Source: Capronia americana
Taxonomy: Eukaryota > Ascomycota > Eurotiomycetes > Chaetothyriales > Herpotrichiellaceae
Direction of reading: 5' to 3'
NCBI GenBank assembly: GCA_016110215.1
Contig: JADWQD010000036.1
Span: 1-25,637 of the forward strand
DNA: 25,637 bases
Shown here piece by piece: positions 9,290 to 19,075 of this stretch. The translations under genes were made by a program, and so were the position numbers. Below the pieces are notes generated by a model, which was not told the DNA's origin, made no database searches, and was given only the letters and a program-made list of their open reading frames with translations. Within the stretch, counting starts at the first letter, position 1; each line of letters starts with the position of its first letter.

Positions 9290-12118
9290 CACTTTAAGAG
9301 GATCTAGATATAGACGGCCGATTAACGACTACTAAGGTCCTCTATATAAACATCTTATAGACTAAAAATATAATATCCTAGTAACTTATATCGGCGATCT
9401 TAGTATAGGCTTCTATAGAGTCAGTTAATAAAAGTATAGACTAGTAACGGGTCGACTACTCGTCGCGGTCGGACCTAAAGTAGATATAACCGTTTAGGAG
9501 TCTAGTAAAGTATTTATCTAATTCCTTAAGCTATTCCGGCAGTATAGGGCTTAGGTAAATAATAAACATCGGTCTTATATCGACGGCTTCTCCCTATTAG
9601 AGTCTAGCCTTAGTCTCGAGAGTACGGAAATAGACACCGGCGAGGGCCTTAATAGTCTTTCCTATACTGTAATCTAGGGTATTTAGGCCGCCGCCCTAGA
9701 CTTTCTTATATCGGAGCTAGATTATAAGTCCGCTAATCTACTATAGTAAGAGAATAACGGGAGAGGTGTAATCTCCTTTAACTAGGCGGTTAGAGTATAG
9801 AGGGTCGCTAACAGGTTTACTTAGGTTAATATAAATATTATATTCCGATAAGAATTTAAGATATATATATACCTCTTTATAGGGTATAATAAGTATAGAG
9901 GCCGTATATAACTTCCGGATTAGGTTAAGGTACTCTTCCTTATTTTTTCTCTTATATATCTACTTTAGCCCGCTACCCTTACTAACCGCCTATAGGCGGG
10001 TATTTTCTATAGCGTTACCCTCGGCGACCGAGGTAAATATTAATTTTTCGATATAATTAAGGTCGCTAATCGCCCGGTTATAGACGATCCGCACCTTCTT
10101 ATACTATCGGTGGAAGAAAAGCCTCTTCTAGTCCGTCGTTAACGGCGGTCGGGAGTCTATAAGTAACTTCTATAGGTAAGGTAGTTAGTACTAGGCGCGC
10201 GGTGAGGAGAGAGAGGATAATAGCGATATAATTATATAAATAATCCGGTTTAGCCTAAGATATAATTATATCGCTATTATTAAGGTAAGAAGGGAGTCGA
10301 GGTATATATTAAGGCTTCTATAGCCGAGAATAGTTTAGTAAACTAGTCGAGAGATTTATAGCTACCGCCGAGGAACCCGGGATACTTAGCGGATTTCGCT
10401 TTCTTAATTATATCTAAGGCGAGGTGGTGATTAATCGGGTCGTCCTCTTCCTATTAAAGGAGGCTATTATATAAGACGAGCTAGCCCTCTATTTCTACTA
10501 AGTTAGCGGATATAGTATTATATACGCCGAGAGTCTATAACTTATAGGTCTCTAGATATCTAGTTTTAGGGGGGACTTTAAACTTAAACTTTATAGTCGC
10601 GCTTAAGTCGATATACTTACTAGTACCGAACTAAAGGAGGTAGAGGGCTTAATAGGTATCTTCTATAGTAGTAAAGCCGGCCTACTTATAGTCTTTATAG
10701 TTAGGATCGTATAAATCTTTAAAGAGGTTATATTTAAGTTTAATTATAAGGTAATATTATACTAATATAATAATAGTAATCTAAGGCTTCGTCCTATATA
10801 GTCCCTTATATAGGGAAAAGTATAGGTTATATATTAAGAGATAGCTATAGGTGCGAACTTTAGTAAGTTTAATAATATTATCCGGTACGGGATTACTCTT
10901 AATCTCTTTAAAGATTATTATAAGTTTAGTCGAGTCGCGCTTATAGTCGATTAGCACCCTAAAGTTTTACTTCTATATTTTAGTAAAGTACCGGATTATC
11001 TTCGCGAACTCTAGTATTATAATCTCTAGGACTTAGATATTACTAAGACTAAGGTAACTAGCTAAAGTATAGTAATTACTTATTAAGCTCACCTTAGGTT
11101 CTATAACAAGAATACCTAGAATAAAATCTTTAAGTTTTCTATAGATCTCGTTAAAAAGCTTAAGGCGCGGTCGCGGGGGCTTTATAGCCGCGCGACGTAT
11201 AAGCGCCTTAACTTCGCTAGCCGTAGGATAGATTATTATATCGCGGTCGACGGAATAATAGTGGCTATCGGCGTCTAAATCCGGATTAATATCCTTAGAT
11301 AGGTTATTATTATCTACCGCCTTATTATCGTTATTTAGCTTAAGGATAGTTACCTAATTATTAATATTAGATTTAATAATTAAGTCTTCACTAAGCTTCT
11401 AGACGCTCTTACTATAGGGTTTAGTAGATAGTAAAGATATAGTGCCTTTACGCTAAACGAGCTTTACTTAGGGGGGCTAAGGTTCTTTACCTTTAAGCTT
11501 TTACTTTTCGCGTCTCGCTAATACCTCTTACTATCTATAGGATAGCTAGGGAGGCGGTAGATAAGGACTATACTCATCGGCTTCGCTATCGTCTAATAAA
11601 CCCTCACTAAGTTCGTTCACTACTAGGGCTAACCGGAAGCGCTCCTCGTTAGTCCGTAGGGTGTAGAGAGTCTTACGAGAAGGTTTTAGTTACTTCTCGG
11701 CCTCGATAATAAGCCTACCGGTGAGATCTAGTATATTAGAGTATTTCTATCTTTAAGCCTTTTATCTCTCGGCCTAAGGTACTAAAAGCCGCTTTAGGCG
11801 AGGGGGGCGGGGAGTTTTACTAAAGGAAGTAGCTACCGTTAGAAGATTATAGTCTCTTATTTCCGGAGGAGTAATATCGTCTTCTTTAGGTGTAAGTACT
11901 ATATATAAAGGTATAGGTACTTTTTCCGATAGAGGTTTAGCTATATCTATATCTTATAGCTATATAGGATCTAGTACTGAGTCGGACGCTATATTATCTA
12001 AGTAGTCGGGATCTATAGCGACTAATATATCGGTTTAACCGAGTACTAGCTCTAAATAGCGATACTATAGTATTATCAAGACTCCGGTATCTAGAGCTAT
12101 ATAGAGGTAGAAGGAGAG
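9290..12118 (-). pseudogene. Fossil gene D, unknown protein of about 920 residues, split by a hairpin insertion
   Basis: A minus-strand frame (codon starts equal to 1 modulo 3) runs from 12118 to about 10283. It then continues in another frame (2 modulo 3) from about 10199 to 9290, with an inverted-repeat element between. The first 250 residues are acidic and polar (DPDYLDNIASDSVLD, TPKEDDITPPEIRDYN, TNEERFRLALVVNELSEG). Next comes a Lys-rich linker, then a folded-looking region: RRAAIKPPRPRLKLFNEIY, YNLYFSLYKGLYRTKPQ, KYPGFLGGSYKSLD. After the break: FFHR, YNRAISDLNYIEKLIFTSVAEG and NTLDYSIGKTIKALAGVYF. Stops are TAA/TAG, at low density for such AT-rich DNA. The likely start is near 12070 (ATA from a former ATG). 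It is divergent from gene E across a 1 kb spacer. No family recognised. Confidence 0.65.
10217..10280. mobile_element. MITE-like element, copy 4, inside gene D (64 bp)
   Basis: Perfect 21 bp inverted repeats, ATAATAGCGATATAATTATAT (10217-10237) and its exact reverse complement (10260-10280), flank a 22 bp core. The reading frame of gene D differs on the two sides. The change needs an inserted length leaving remainder 2 on division by 3, such as 62 or 65 bp, which fits this palindrome plus or minus a short target duplication. Confidence 0.8.
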
Positions 12119-12406
12119 TAGGGTAGGGTAGAGAAGGCGAAGATAGCGATATAATTATATAGTTATAAACTCATCTATATATAGAAACTATAATACCTAC
12201 TTAATAATATAGCGATTAGTCTAGCCTCACCTTTATAGTATAAATAGGCGCGGTTCGCTAGTTAAGCGCGCTATAATCAACTAAGAACTATAGAAAGTTA
12301 ATGAGATACTACTAATTTAGCGGCGTAGAACGGCGCGTCGGCGTCGAATTTTAAGAAAAGAAGCTATTAGTAAGTAGAGGCGACGAGGAGGGTAGTGGTT
12401 AGTGTA

Positions 12407-12443
12407 AGAGGAGAGAGAGAGAAAAGAGAGAGAAGAGAGAGAG
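12407..12443. repeat. GA-rich microsatellite
   Basis: Repeated GAGA units with interspersed GAAAAG. It contains neither CA nor TG, so RIP cannot act on it. Confidence 0.8.
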
Positions 12444-12530
12444 GCGGTGGTAAGGTTACGCTAAGCTTTACGGCGGTGATAACGGTTATTATATTAATAC
12501 TATTATATCGCTATATATACTAGGGAGAGA

Positions 12531-12541
12531 GGGGGGGGGGG
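12531..12541. repeat. Run of eleven G
   Basis: An unbroken G homopolymer flanked by further G-rich sequence (GAGAGA before, AGGGG after). It is prone to length change and to G-quadruplex formation, and may be miscounted in assemblies. Confidence 0.85.
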
Positions 12542-12584
12542 AGGGGTAGAATCGCGCTATTTAGTATATAATTATATCACTACC

Positions 12585-12980
12585 CGCGGTAGGGTGTATT
12601 ACCTATTATTTAGGGCCGTATTAAGGCCTTATAAGGCGGCGTCTATATTATTAGTTAGGGTGGTCTCCTCTCTACTACTTTAGGTTAGGAAAGGTCTAGT
12701 TAATAGGGTATAGCGGAATAAAACTTATACTCTATATTTATATAATATACTAGTATTAATCCTTATCTCGACTTAGCTATATAATACTCTAAGCGATTAA
12801 ATTATAGTTAGTACCGTTTAAAATATAAGGGTGGCCGGGGCGTACCTTATATATCTTATATATCGGCCGTCTAGTGTACTAGTATATAGACTTATATATT
12901 AGTGGTTTATATATATATTAATTAGACGGCGCGAGCGATAAGCGGATAGGAAAGTAAGAATATTAAGGAGCGTATAATAG
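12585..12980. promoter_or_regulatory. Spacer upstream of gene E
   Basis: No protein-like frame is seen on either strand. AT-rich blocks such as TATATATATTAATTAG near 12910 lie upstream of the ATG at 12981, so this is the likely promoter side of gene E. No specific site can be named. Confidence 0.3.
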
Positions 12981-15900
12981 ATGTTTTAGTAGTATAGCTA
13001 TCTCTTAAACTTTATATACCGGACGGCGTTTAAGTATATCTATTATATCCCCTATTTCCCACTATACTCTAATTAACCTAACCTTAGTCGTCCTAAAAGA
13101 GTAACTATACTCTTAGTAGTCTATAGCTGTATAGTATAGTCTAGTTAAGGTTAATCGGAATATATAGCGATGTCTTTAAGTAGCGGGCTAAGCGGAAGAA
13201 GTGTCTCTATTATAGAGAGGACTATAGATATAGAGACTAGCGGAAGATACTAAATATAATAATACTTTTATATTATTATCCTCGATTATAGTAGACCTAC
13301 TTTAGGCGATAGCCTAGGGATAAAGGTGTTACTCGCCGTTAGTTATACCTACTAGTATACGCCGCTATATAAAAGTATCGCTATCTCCGCCTAACTAGGA
13401 CTTAAATATCTCTTACCCGATTAAATTCTAAGTCGAAGAGCCTATAATATCATTAATATCTATAGTCGAATCTATATTACTAGATTAAATAGCTTACTCT
13501 TTAGCTTATAATACTTCCTCTTATAATAAGCCTAAAAGGCTATCTTATAAAAGGCGGTCGGACTCGGAGTGAGGTCTAGATAGGCGCGGCGCGCGGTAAT
13601 AATATCTCTATCTTATCCTTCTTATAGTCGCCTCTTCTTTAGAGTTACTAGTAGAGAAGGAGGATAGAGAGCCTAGCGGGGCCCGTCTTATATTTCTAGT
13701 CGACCTTCTTACTAGCGGATTAACTATATAAACGGAGAGGACGGTGGGTGAAGAGGCCGTAGTATATTCATCTCGCTCTAGATAGTAGTCTTTATCGGCG
13801 CTACTATTGTCGTCGCTATACTCGTTACTAAGTACGCGGAGCTACTTAAGGAACTTAGTAGGTTCTATATCAATATAACTATAGTTAAGTATTAAGACGC
13901 TAAATATTAGTACTATAGTAACTATTATTAGTATTAACTCGTCGCGACCCTAAAAAGGTTAGCGTATACAGGTTACCTACCGCTTACGATATTATTCTAG
14001 TGGCCTATATACGCGGTGCGCTAGTTATCTATAAGGGGGATATCATTATATATATTAGGCTATATAGCGCGAGCCCGGATAATAGCTTTATTATAATCCG
14101 CCTAGAATACCTAAGGTTTACCTTATAGGTATAGTTTAGCGTCGCCTTACCGGTTTATAAAGCGGTTATTAATAGGGTACGGGAGGATCTAGTTTATTAC
14201 TTATAGGTATTTAATAAACTACTCGGTCCACTTAGTTATAGATATAGGGCCTAATATCTTCTTAATAGTCTTATACGCACTATAAAAGGTAAGGAAATAA
14301 GATTTAGAGCGTATATAGATAGGGATACTCTCTTAGTTAAAGAAGAGGGCCTATTTTAGCTAATCCTATCGCAGGTTAGTAGCTCGGCTATTACGCTTAA
14401 TTTAGATTCCTTCCCTCTCTCGGATGAGTATACCGGCTAAGTTAGTATAGTATAGCGTTATATCTCCTTATTAATATACTTTAATATACTTCTCCTTAAT
14501 ATTTATCGCTATATAATTAAATACTTCCTTTCGAAACTATAATATATAAATCTAGTTAAATATAGCGAAGATCTAGTCCCGATAGGGTCGAGAGCGACTA
14601 TATTATAAGAGGAGCTCGTCGTATATCTTAATCCGGTGAGAGAAGTTATATATTAATTTAATATAGTAGGCGAATCGGGTTACTTAACCTTTAAATTATA
14701 GACGACGGAAGAGTAGAATATTTATAAGCTCGGGCTTAAAAAGTAGCTTTATCTAGTTAAATTTATCTATAAACTAGGGGAAGCCGCTATATTATATAGA
14801 TAGCGAAAAGCTAAACCCTTCTTATAGCTTAAGGGTATAACCTTCTATATTAAGTGGGGGTTAATAGTAGTCGACCTAGTAGCGATACGTATCTTGAGGG
14901 TTAGCGGTATTAAGGAAGACGGTAATAGTATAGAAGAATATAGCGATTATACGGGTCTATTCCTAAGTAATAAGTTATCGGTCGCTAACCTAGGAGAAGG
15001 TAAAGAAGATACCGAATACTAATTAATTAATATTCTAGGCGACCTAACGGAGGAAGGTGGGTGTATCGAGGTAGAGGAACGAGTTAACCCCGGGCCGGTT
15101 AAGGCGGACTATACGTACCGCCTTTAGTAGGTAATATTCGAGAGAATCATCGAGATACTTGTTCTCTTCGGCCGCTCTATCCCGCGTAAATTATTCTATA
15201 ACACTAATAAAATAGCTAGTCCGCTAGAATAAGTCTTTATAAGCGCGGAACTTAATGTGAAGGGCGCTAGACTTACCTTAGGCGGTGTTAGCGGTTTTAA
15301 AGATATAATAGAGAAGGTAAAGAAATACGTTAATAAGTAACTTAGATTTAGTAATATATTTACTATTAGTGACTATATAGGCGGCGTATTAAAGGAGGCG
15401 AAGTTTATTAAGGTCTAGGCTTAGATTATTAATAGTATAGTTAGATATAAGGTAGAAGTCGCCCGCGGCCTAGAAATTCTTAACTATATTATAGAACTAG
15501 GTATATCGGAGGCCTATATTAATATAGCGGAAACCCTCTAGTGGCTCTAATATTATAGAGCCTATACTATAGAGGAAGTATAAGGGGTATTCACGCCGGG
15601 TCTAGTTCTATAGACGATTATTATCCGCCGGCGGGAGGATACTTATAATCCTCTTATAGAGCTAGTAGAGATATATTATTAACTAGAGGGGGGTGTAACC
15701 GGAGGCGACGTCCGCCCCTATAAGGGACTAGGGGTTACCCTAGGAAAAGCTAAAGTTGATTATTATAAGACGCTTATATACCTTATTAACGTTTTAGGTA
15801 ATAGTACGATCTATCTTTTAAAGTACGCCGCTCTAGAGTAGGTCGGCTATAGAGACCTTAATACTATAAGCGTTAATTAGTAGAATAGGTTCTCTAAATA

Positions 15901-16960
15901 GCTAATAGTGAGGAGTATACTGAATATTAACTAATACCTACTACTAAAGACGTTCTAAGTACTCCGCCTAGATAGGATATAATAGTATCTATTATCGACC
16001 TTCACCGGACGCCGAAATATTATTAACCGCTTTTATAGTAGCTAATAATTTAGTTACTTAGTGGTTAGCTAGTATAGATATAGTTAATATACTCGAGAGG
16101 GTGCGATAAACAGCGGGAAGTAGGATAAGATCGATCCACTCCGTGAAGATCTCGTCCGAAAGTTTTAATATCTACTAGTGTTAACGGACGGTGTAGGGAA
16201 GGAGGAGAATAAGCTCTAGGTCGTTATTTACTATATATCGACCGAATATAATTATAGGTATAAGGTGAATTAGTAATTAATCCTCTTTTTATATCGTTCT
16301 ATTATTATTATAGTAGTAGATAGAAAAGATATCGAGGTAGAGGCTAGAGGTGATAGATAGTATAGGTCGCTAAATAAATAGAATTTTTATATCTATATAT
16401 AATACGATAGGCGACCCTATAATCGTAATATAGCTATTAATATTATAGTATATCTTAAATATTATACTATCTATCTCCTAATTATAATTTATATTTAGAA
16501 AAGGTTATATACGGATTTCGTCCTCCGCGGTTAAAAGGCCGATATAGATAAGCCGATATACCTTAGGCGTCATCGCTAGTAGGTAATGGCCTCGAGTTAA
16601 CGCGCGTAAATTTAGGATATTCAGGACGATAGGCTTATACTACGCTAAGAACTTATCTAAGGAGACTACTACTCGGTTAGGAGGGTAGCGAAACTATTAA
16701 CTATAAAAGTGAGGACCTATAGCTAGATAAAGGATCTTCTATCCCTAGTTACTAGAGACGTAGATATATAGGACGAGGCTATAAGGGGTAAAGAGGTATT
16801 AGGCGAGGGTAGTGGCTAAAGTTATTATATCGTCCTAGTTTAGTGCCTATATAAACGACCTATTCCGTCGACTATAGTTTTATTAAGGCGCGAGGCGTAG
16901 AGGTGCTATATTATTATTAAGATCTTAGTTTATATCTAGTAAAGGTAGAGGTGGAGTAGG
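12981..16960 (+). pseudogene. Fossil gene E, very large unknown protein (about 1,250-1,300 residues)
   Basis: Reads in three successive + frames. From a surviving ATG at 12981 (a second at 13170, MSLSSGLSGRSVSIIERT), frame 0 runs to about 13255. After an inverted-repeat insertion, frame 1 runs 13385-13890 (SYKRRSDSE, ELLVEKEDREPSGARL). From about 13890 frame 2 stays protein-like for 3 kb. Examples are RRDPKKVSVYRLPTAYDI, EIRFRAYIDRDTLLVKEEG, LFLSNKLSVANLGEG, VEERVNPGPVKADYTYRL, SGFKDIIEKVKKYVNK, LGKAKVDYYKTLIYLINVLG and RLLSTF-like sequence near 15990. The 13890 frame change is unexplained (intron or indel). Stops are TAA/TAG. The C-terminal end is uncertain: after 16900 another frame looks better to about 17300. 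Size and composition suggest a large multi-domain protein. No family recognised, and I could not support a helicase assignment. Confidence 0.65.
13256..13384. mobile_element. MITE-like element, copy 6, inside gene E (129 bp)
   Basis: The left end ATAATAATACTTTTATAT (13256-13273) and right end ATATAAAAGTATCGCTAT (13367-13384) are inverted partners, with the left GCG apparently changed to ATA. The ends match those of the element at 9174-9240. Gene E is in frame 0 before it and frame 1 after it. That requires an insertion leaving remainder 1 on division by 3, compatible with 129 bp plus a short duplication. Confidence 0.7.
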
Positions 16961-17411
16961 CTATATAGGCGGCGATATAGGTGCTATACACCGACTCGTT
17001 AGGCGACTACCTATCGAGCTTAGTGCGGCGCCGGATAAGATAGATATTAGGACGGAGCCCGAGCGAATTATAGAACTAGCGGGAGAAGGTCGTTCGGGAA
17101 GATCGATACTTAAGCCGTAAGGCGATAGTATAGGGGAAGGTAATAGTATACTACGCTATTTATAGCGGGGAGGGTCGAGAGTACTAGGTAGCTACGGACC
17201 TAGGCTTCTATAAGTACTCCCTTAGCCTCTATATAGGCGAGAAGATCCGCGTAAACCGCGTGAACCGTATAATATATATATATAGAGAGGAGGCCTATTA
17301 ACTATACCCTATTCCCTAAGTGTAAGCCGCTAAAGGGCGTCTATAATAGATATTAGACGTTTAGTTCTAGCCGATAGTAGAGCGGCTATAAGATGAAGGT
17401 ACATTAATAGA
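16960..17411. other. Tail region of gene E, frame unresolved
   Basis: A + frame (codon starts equal to 1 modulo 3) at about 16900-17300 gives readable blocks (SLGDYLSSLVRRR, REKVVREDRYLSRKAI, GKVIVYYAIYSGEGREY, GEKIRVNRVNRI). It may be the true C-terminal part of gene E after a further frame change, or a neighbouring gene. The other + frames are Arg-rich and less convincing. End not determinable. Confidence 0.35.
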
Positions 17412-17568
17412 GACGGAGATATAAAAGTGTACCTATCTTCGGGCGGTATAGTTATATTACGGTATTTAGACGAAGATATAAAAGTATTCCCGTCTTTAGG
17501 CGGTATAGTAATATTACGTTATTTAGACGACGATATAAATATATCGCTATTATTCGGTTACTTAAGCG
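17412..17568. repeat. 57 bp tandem repeat, nearly three units
   Basis: Units start at 17412, 17469 and 17526, each with GACG(G/A/C)(A/C)GATATAA. The first two share GGCGGTATAG, ATATTACG and GTTATTTA-type blocks over their full 57 bases; the third diverges after 25 bases. The unit begins with the GATATAAAAGT sequence found in the MITE-like ends, and the third unit ends in ATATATCGCTATTA, a complete end motif. The array therefore appears to have been built from a copy of that element end. Confidence 0.75.
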
Positions 17569-17589
17569 CGATAGTAGTACTATAGTGGT

Positions 17590-18183
17590 TTACGTTATTT
17601 AAGTTATTCAGTAATAGTTAAGTAGCTATCGTAATATTCCCACCGGTTACGCTACCCTTAACGATACTAGGCGTATACTCCTCTACTAGGGGAGGTTAGC
17701 TACTAGGTATAAGAGGGTTATCGTCTAGCGGAAGAGCCTCCGTAAACTAGTCTATAAGATTAACTAGCTAGAGGCTAAATACCGTCTCACTAAGGGCGAG
17801 TTACTCTTAACGGGGTACTTAGTTCGTGCCGCTATATATATATTCCCGGCTCTTCTTTTTAGATAATATAATATAAGTATAAGCTTCTTCTTTAGAATAC
17901 TTCTTAGGACGACTATATAGAGCTATAGTAGGTTATACTAGTATTAAATCCTTAAATTTTCGAATATCTAATACTATACTATAGTTAGTATTATATAACG
18001 ACTAGTATAATAGAAGGATAAATAAGGAAAGGCTAAATAAATACTTAGTATAGTGTAAGGAGTAAAGTAAAGATATAAATAGCGGCCTTCTTCTATAGTA
18101 ACGTTAACTATAGTATAAATCTTTATATTATATTTAAGCGACGCGATTATATTATATCTTATTATTAAGGTGGATTTCGGCAC
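17590..18183 (-). pseudogene. Fossil gene F, unknown protein of about 195 residues
   Basis: A minus-strand frame begins at a GTG at 18183. It is free of stops for 69 codons (to 17974) and then continues in the same register, with TAA/TAG codons, to about 17590. The early part is hydrophobic and Tyr/Ile-rich, as RIP of His, Cys, Thr and Met codons would produce. The later part has VLRSILKKKLILILYYLKRR, ARTKYPVKSNSPLVRRYL and TSLRRLFR, and is basic. The GTG (codons VPKSTL) lies inside the first unit of the downstream tandem array, whose later units repeat the same start sequence. The 69-codon stretch alone is not an intact gene. No family recognised. Confidence 0.4.
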
Positions 18184-18790
18184 TATATACTTAGTAACGA
18201 GCGGTAAAAGAAGGTAAAGATATATCGGGACGCTATAAAGGTAAAGGCCTACCGGGGCGAAAGAAGGTAAAGATATATCGGGACGCTATAAAGGTAAAGG
18301 CCTATTAAGACGCTATAAAGGTAAAGGCCTATCGGGACGATATAAAGGTAAAGGCAGCAGCTTAAATTATTATTAAGGTAGATTTCGGCACTATATACTT
18401 AGGTAACTAACGAGCGGCGAAAGAAGGTAGAGGCCTATTGAGACGCTATAAAGGTAAAGACAGCAGCTTAAATCATCGTTAAGGTGGATTTCGGCACTAT
18501 ATACTTAGGTAACTAACGAGCGGCGAAAGAAGGTAGAGGCCTATCGGGACGCTGTAAAGGTAAAGGCCTATCGAGACGCTGTAAAGGTAAAGATAGCAGC
18601 AGCAGCTCGAATCATTATTAAGATGGATTTCGGTACTATATACTTAGTAACGAGCGGCGAAAGAAGGTAAAGGCCTATCGGGACGCTATAAAGGTAAAGG
18701 TATATCGGGACGCTGTAAAGGTAAAGGTAGTAGCTTAAATCGTCGCTAGGGCGGATTCCGGCACTATATACTTAGGTAACTAGTAGCGTC
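18160..18790. repeat. Tandem array R1: five units of variable length
   Basis: Five units carry a core GGATTTCGGCACTATATACTTAG-type segment at about 18173, 18381, 18487, 18625 and 18754 (spacing 208, 106, 138 and 129), then AACGAGCGGCGAAAGAAGG. Spacing varies because a 26-27 base subrepeat (CCTATCGGGACGCTATAAAGGTAAAGG) is present one to four times per unit. Three units end in CAGCAGCTTAAAT or similar, keeping CA dinucleotides. The array is less RIPped than its surroundings. It overlaps the putative start of gene F. Confidence 0.88.
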
Positions 18791-18794
18791 GTGA

Positions 18795-18995
18795 AGTGGT
18801 GAAGATAAATCGAAAGAGGAAAGGTGGGAGATAGGTGCTTAGCGAGGCTAGATAGTAAAGATAAATTAAAAGAGGAAAGGTAGTGAAGGGTGCTTAGTGA
18901 AGGTGTAGTGGTGAAGATAAATTAAAAGAGGAAAGGTGGTAGATAGGTGCGGGGTGTAGACCCTACGAAAATAAATCGAAAGAGGAAAGGTGTAA
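18795..18995. repeat. Tandem array R2: four units of about 55 bp
   Basis: Units with a (G/A)AAATAAAT(C/T)(G/A)AAAGAGGAAAGGT core start near 18801, 18855, 18912 and 18967. Between cores lies GTGGGAGATAGGTGCTTAG or a variant. Purine-rich and rather RIP-poor (several TG retained). It directly follows array R1 with no spacer. No coding frame. Confidence 0.85.
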
Positions 18996-19009
18996 TATTG
19001 CTAAGAGTA

Positions 19010-19075
19010 TAGGTCAACCACTTTAAAACCGTAGAACCTTAATAGTAAGGTGTTTTAGCCACACCACACCCTATT
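19010..19075. other. RIP-poor patch with a hairpin
   Basis: This short segment keeps many CA/TG dinucleotides (GTCAACCACTTT, AAGGTGTTTTAGCCACACCAC), unlike the flanks. Inside, ACCTTA (19036-19041) pairs with TAAGGT (19046-19051) across an ATAG loop. The stem can extend, after a bulge, through AAAAC (19025-19029) with GTTTT (19052-19056). It could be the edge of a repeat, where RIP fades, or a small RNA or terminator hairpin. No tRNA or known RNA family is recognised. Confidence 0.45.

Larger units (their letters stand above)
12142..12584. mobile_element. MITE-like element, copy 5 (about 443 bp), in the D/E spacer
   Basis: The left end GATAGCGATATAATTATATAG (12142-12162) matches the reverse complement of GTATATAATTATATCACTACC (12564-12584) at about 18 of 21 positions. 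Two differences are transitions; one, GCG to GTG, is C to T. Inside are a GA-rich microsatellite, a run of 11 G, and a further ATATCGCTATATA motif near 12505. There is no coding frame. It occupies the region between the divergent genes D and E, where both promoters would lie. Confidence 0.55.

Noticed and set aside
6785..16960. Starship-type element with a DUF3435 tyrosine recombinase captain.
   Set aside because: None of the decoded frames shows a recognisable Arg-His-Arg-Tyr recombinase pattern, and the expected captain at one border was not found.
16780..17300. RecQ / telomere-linked helicase domain at the end of gene E.
   Set aside because: A GEGSG stretch near 16806 is followed by TAA, which RIP can make from CAA or TGA but not from a Lys codon, so no Walker A motif is supported. 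No DEAH-type box was found.
17974..18183. An uninterrupted 69-codon minus-strand frame as a complete gene.
   Set aside because: It starts at GTG inside a tandem repeat, has a composition typical of RIPped DNA, and the same frame continues past its stop with TAA/TAG codons. It is best seen as the start of fossil gene F.
18160..18995. CRISPR-like repeat array.
   Set aside because: Units are of variable length, adjacent and without unique spacers, and the genome is fungal. These are ordinary tandem repeats.
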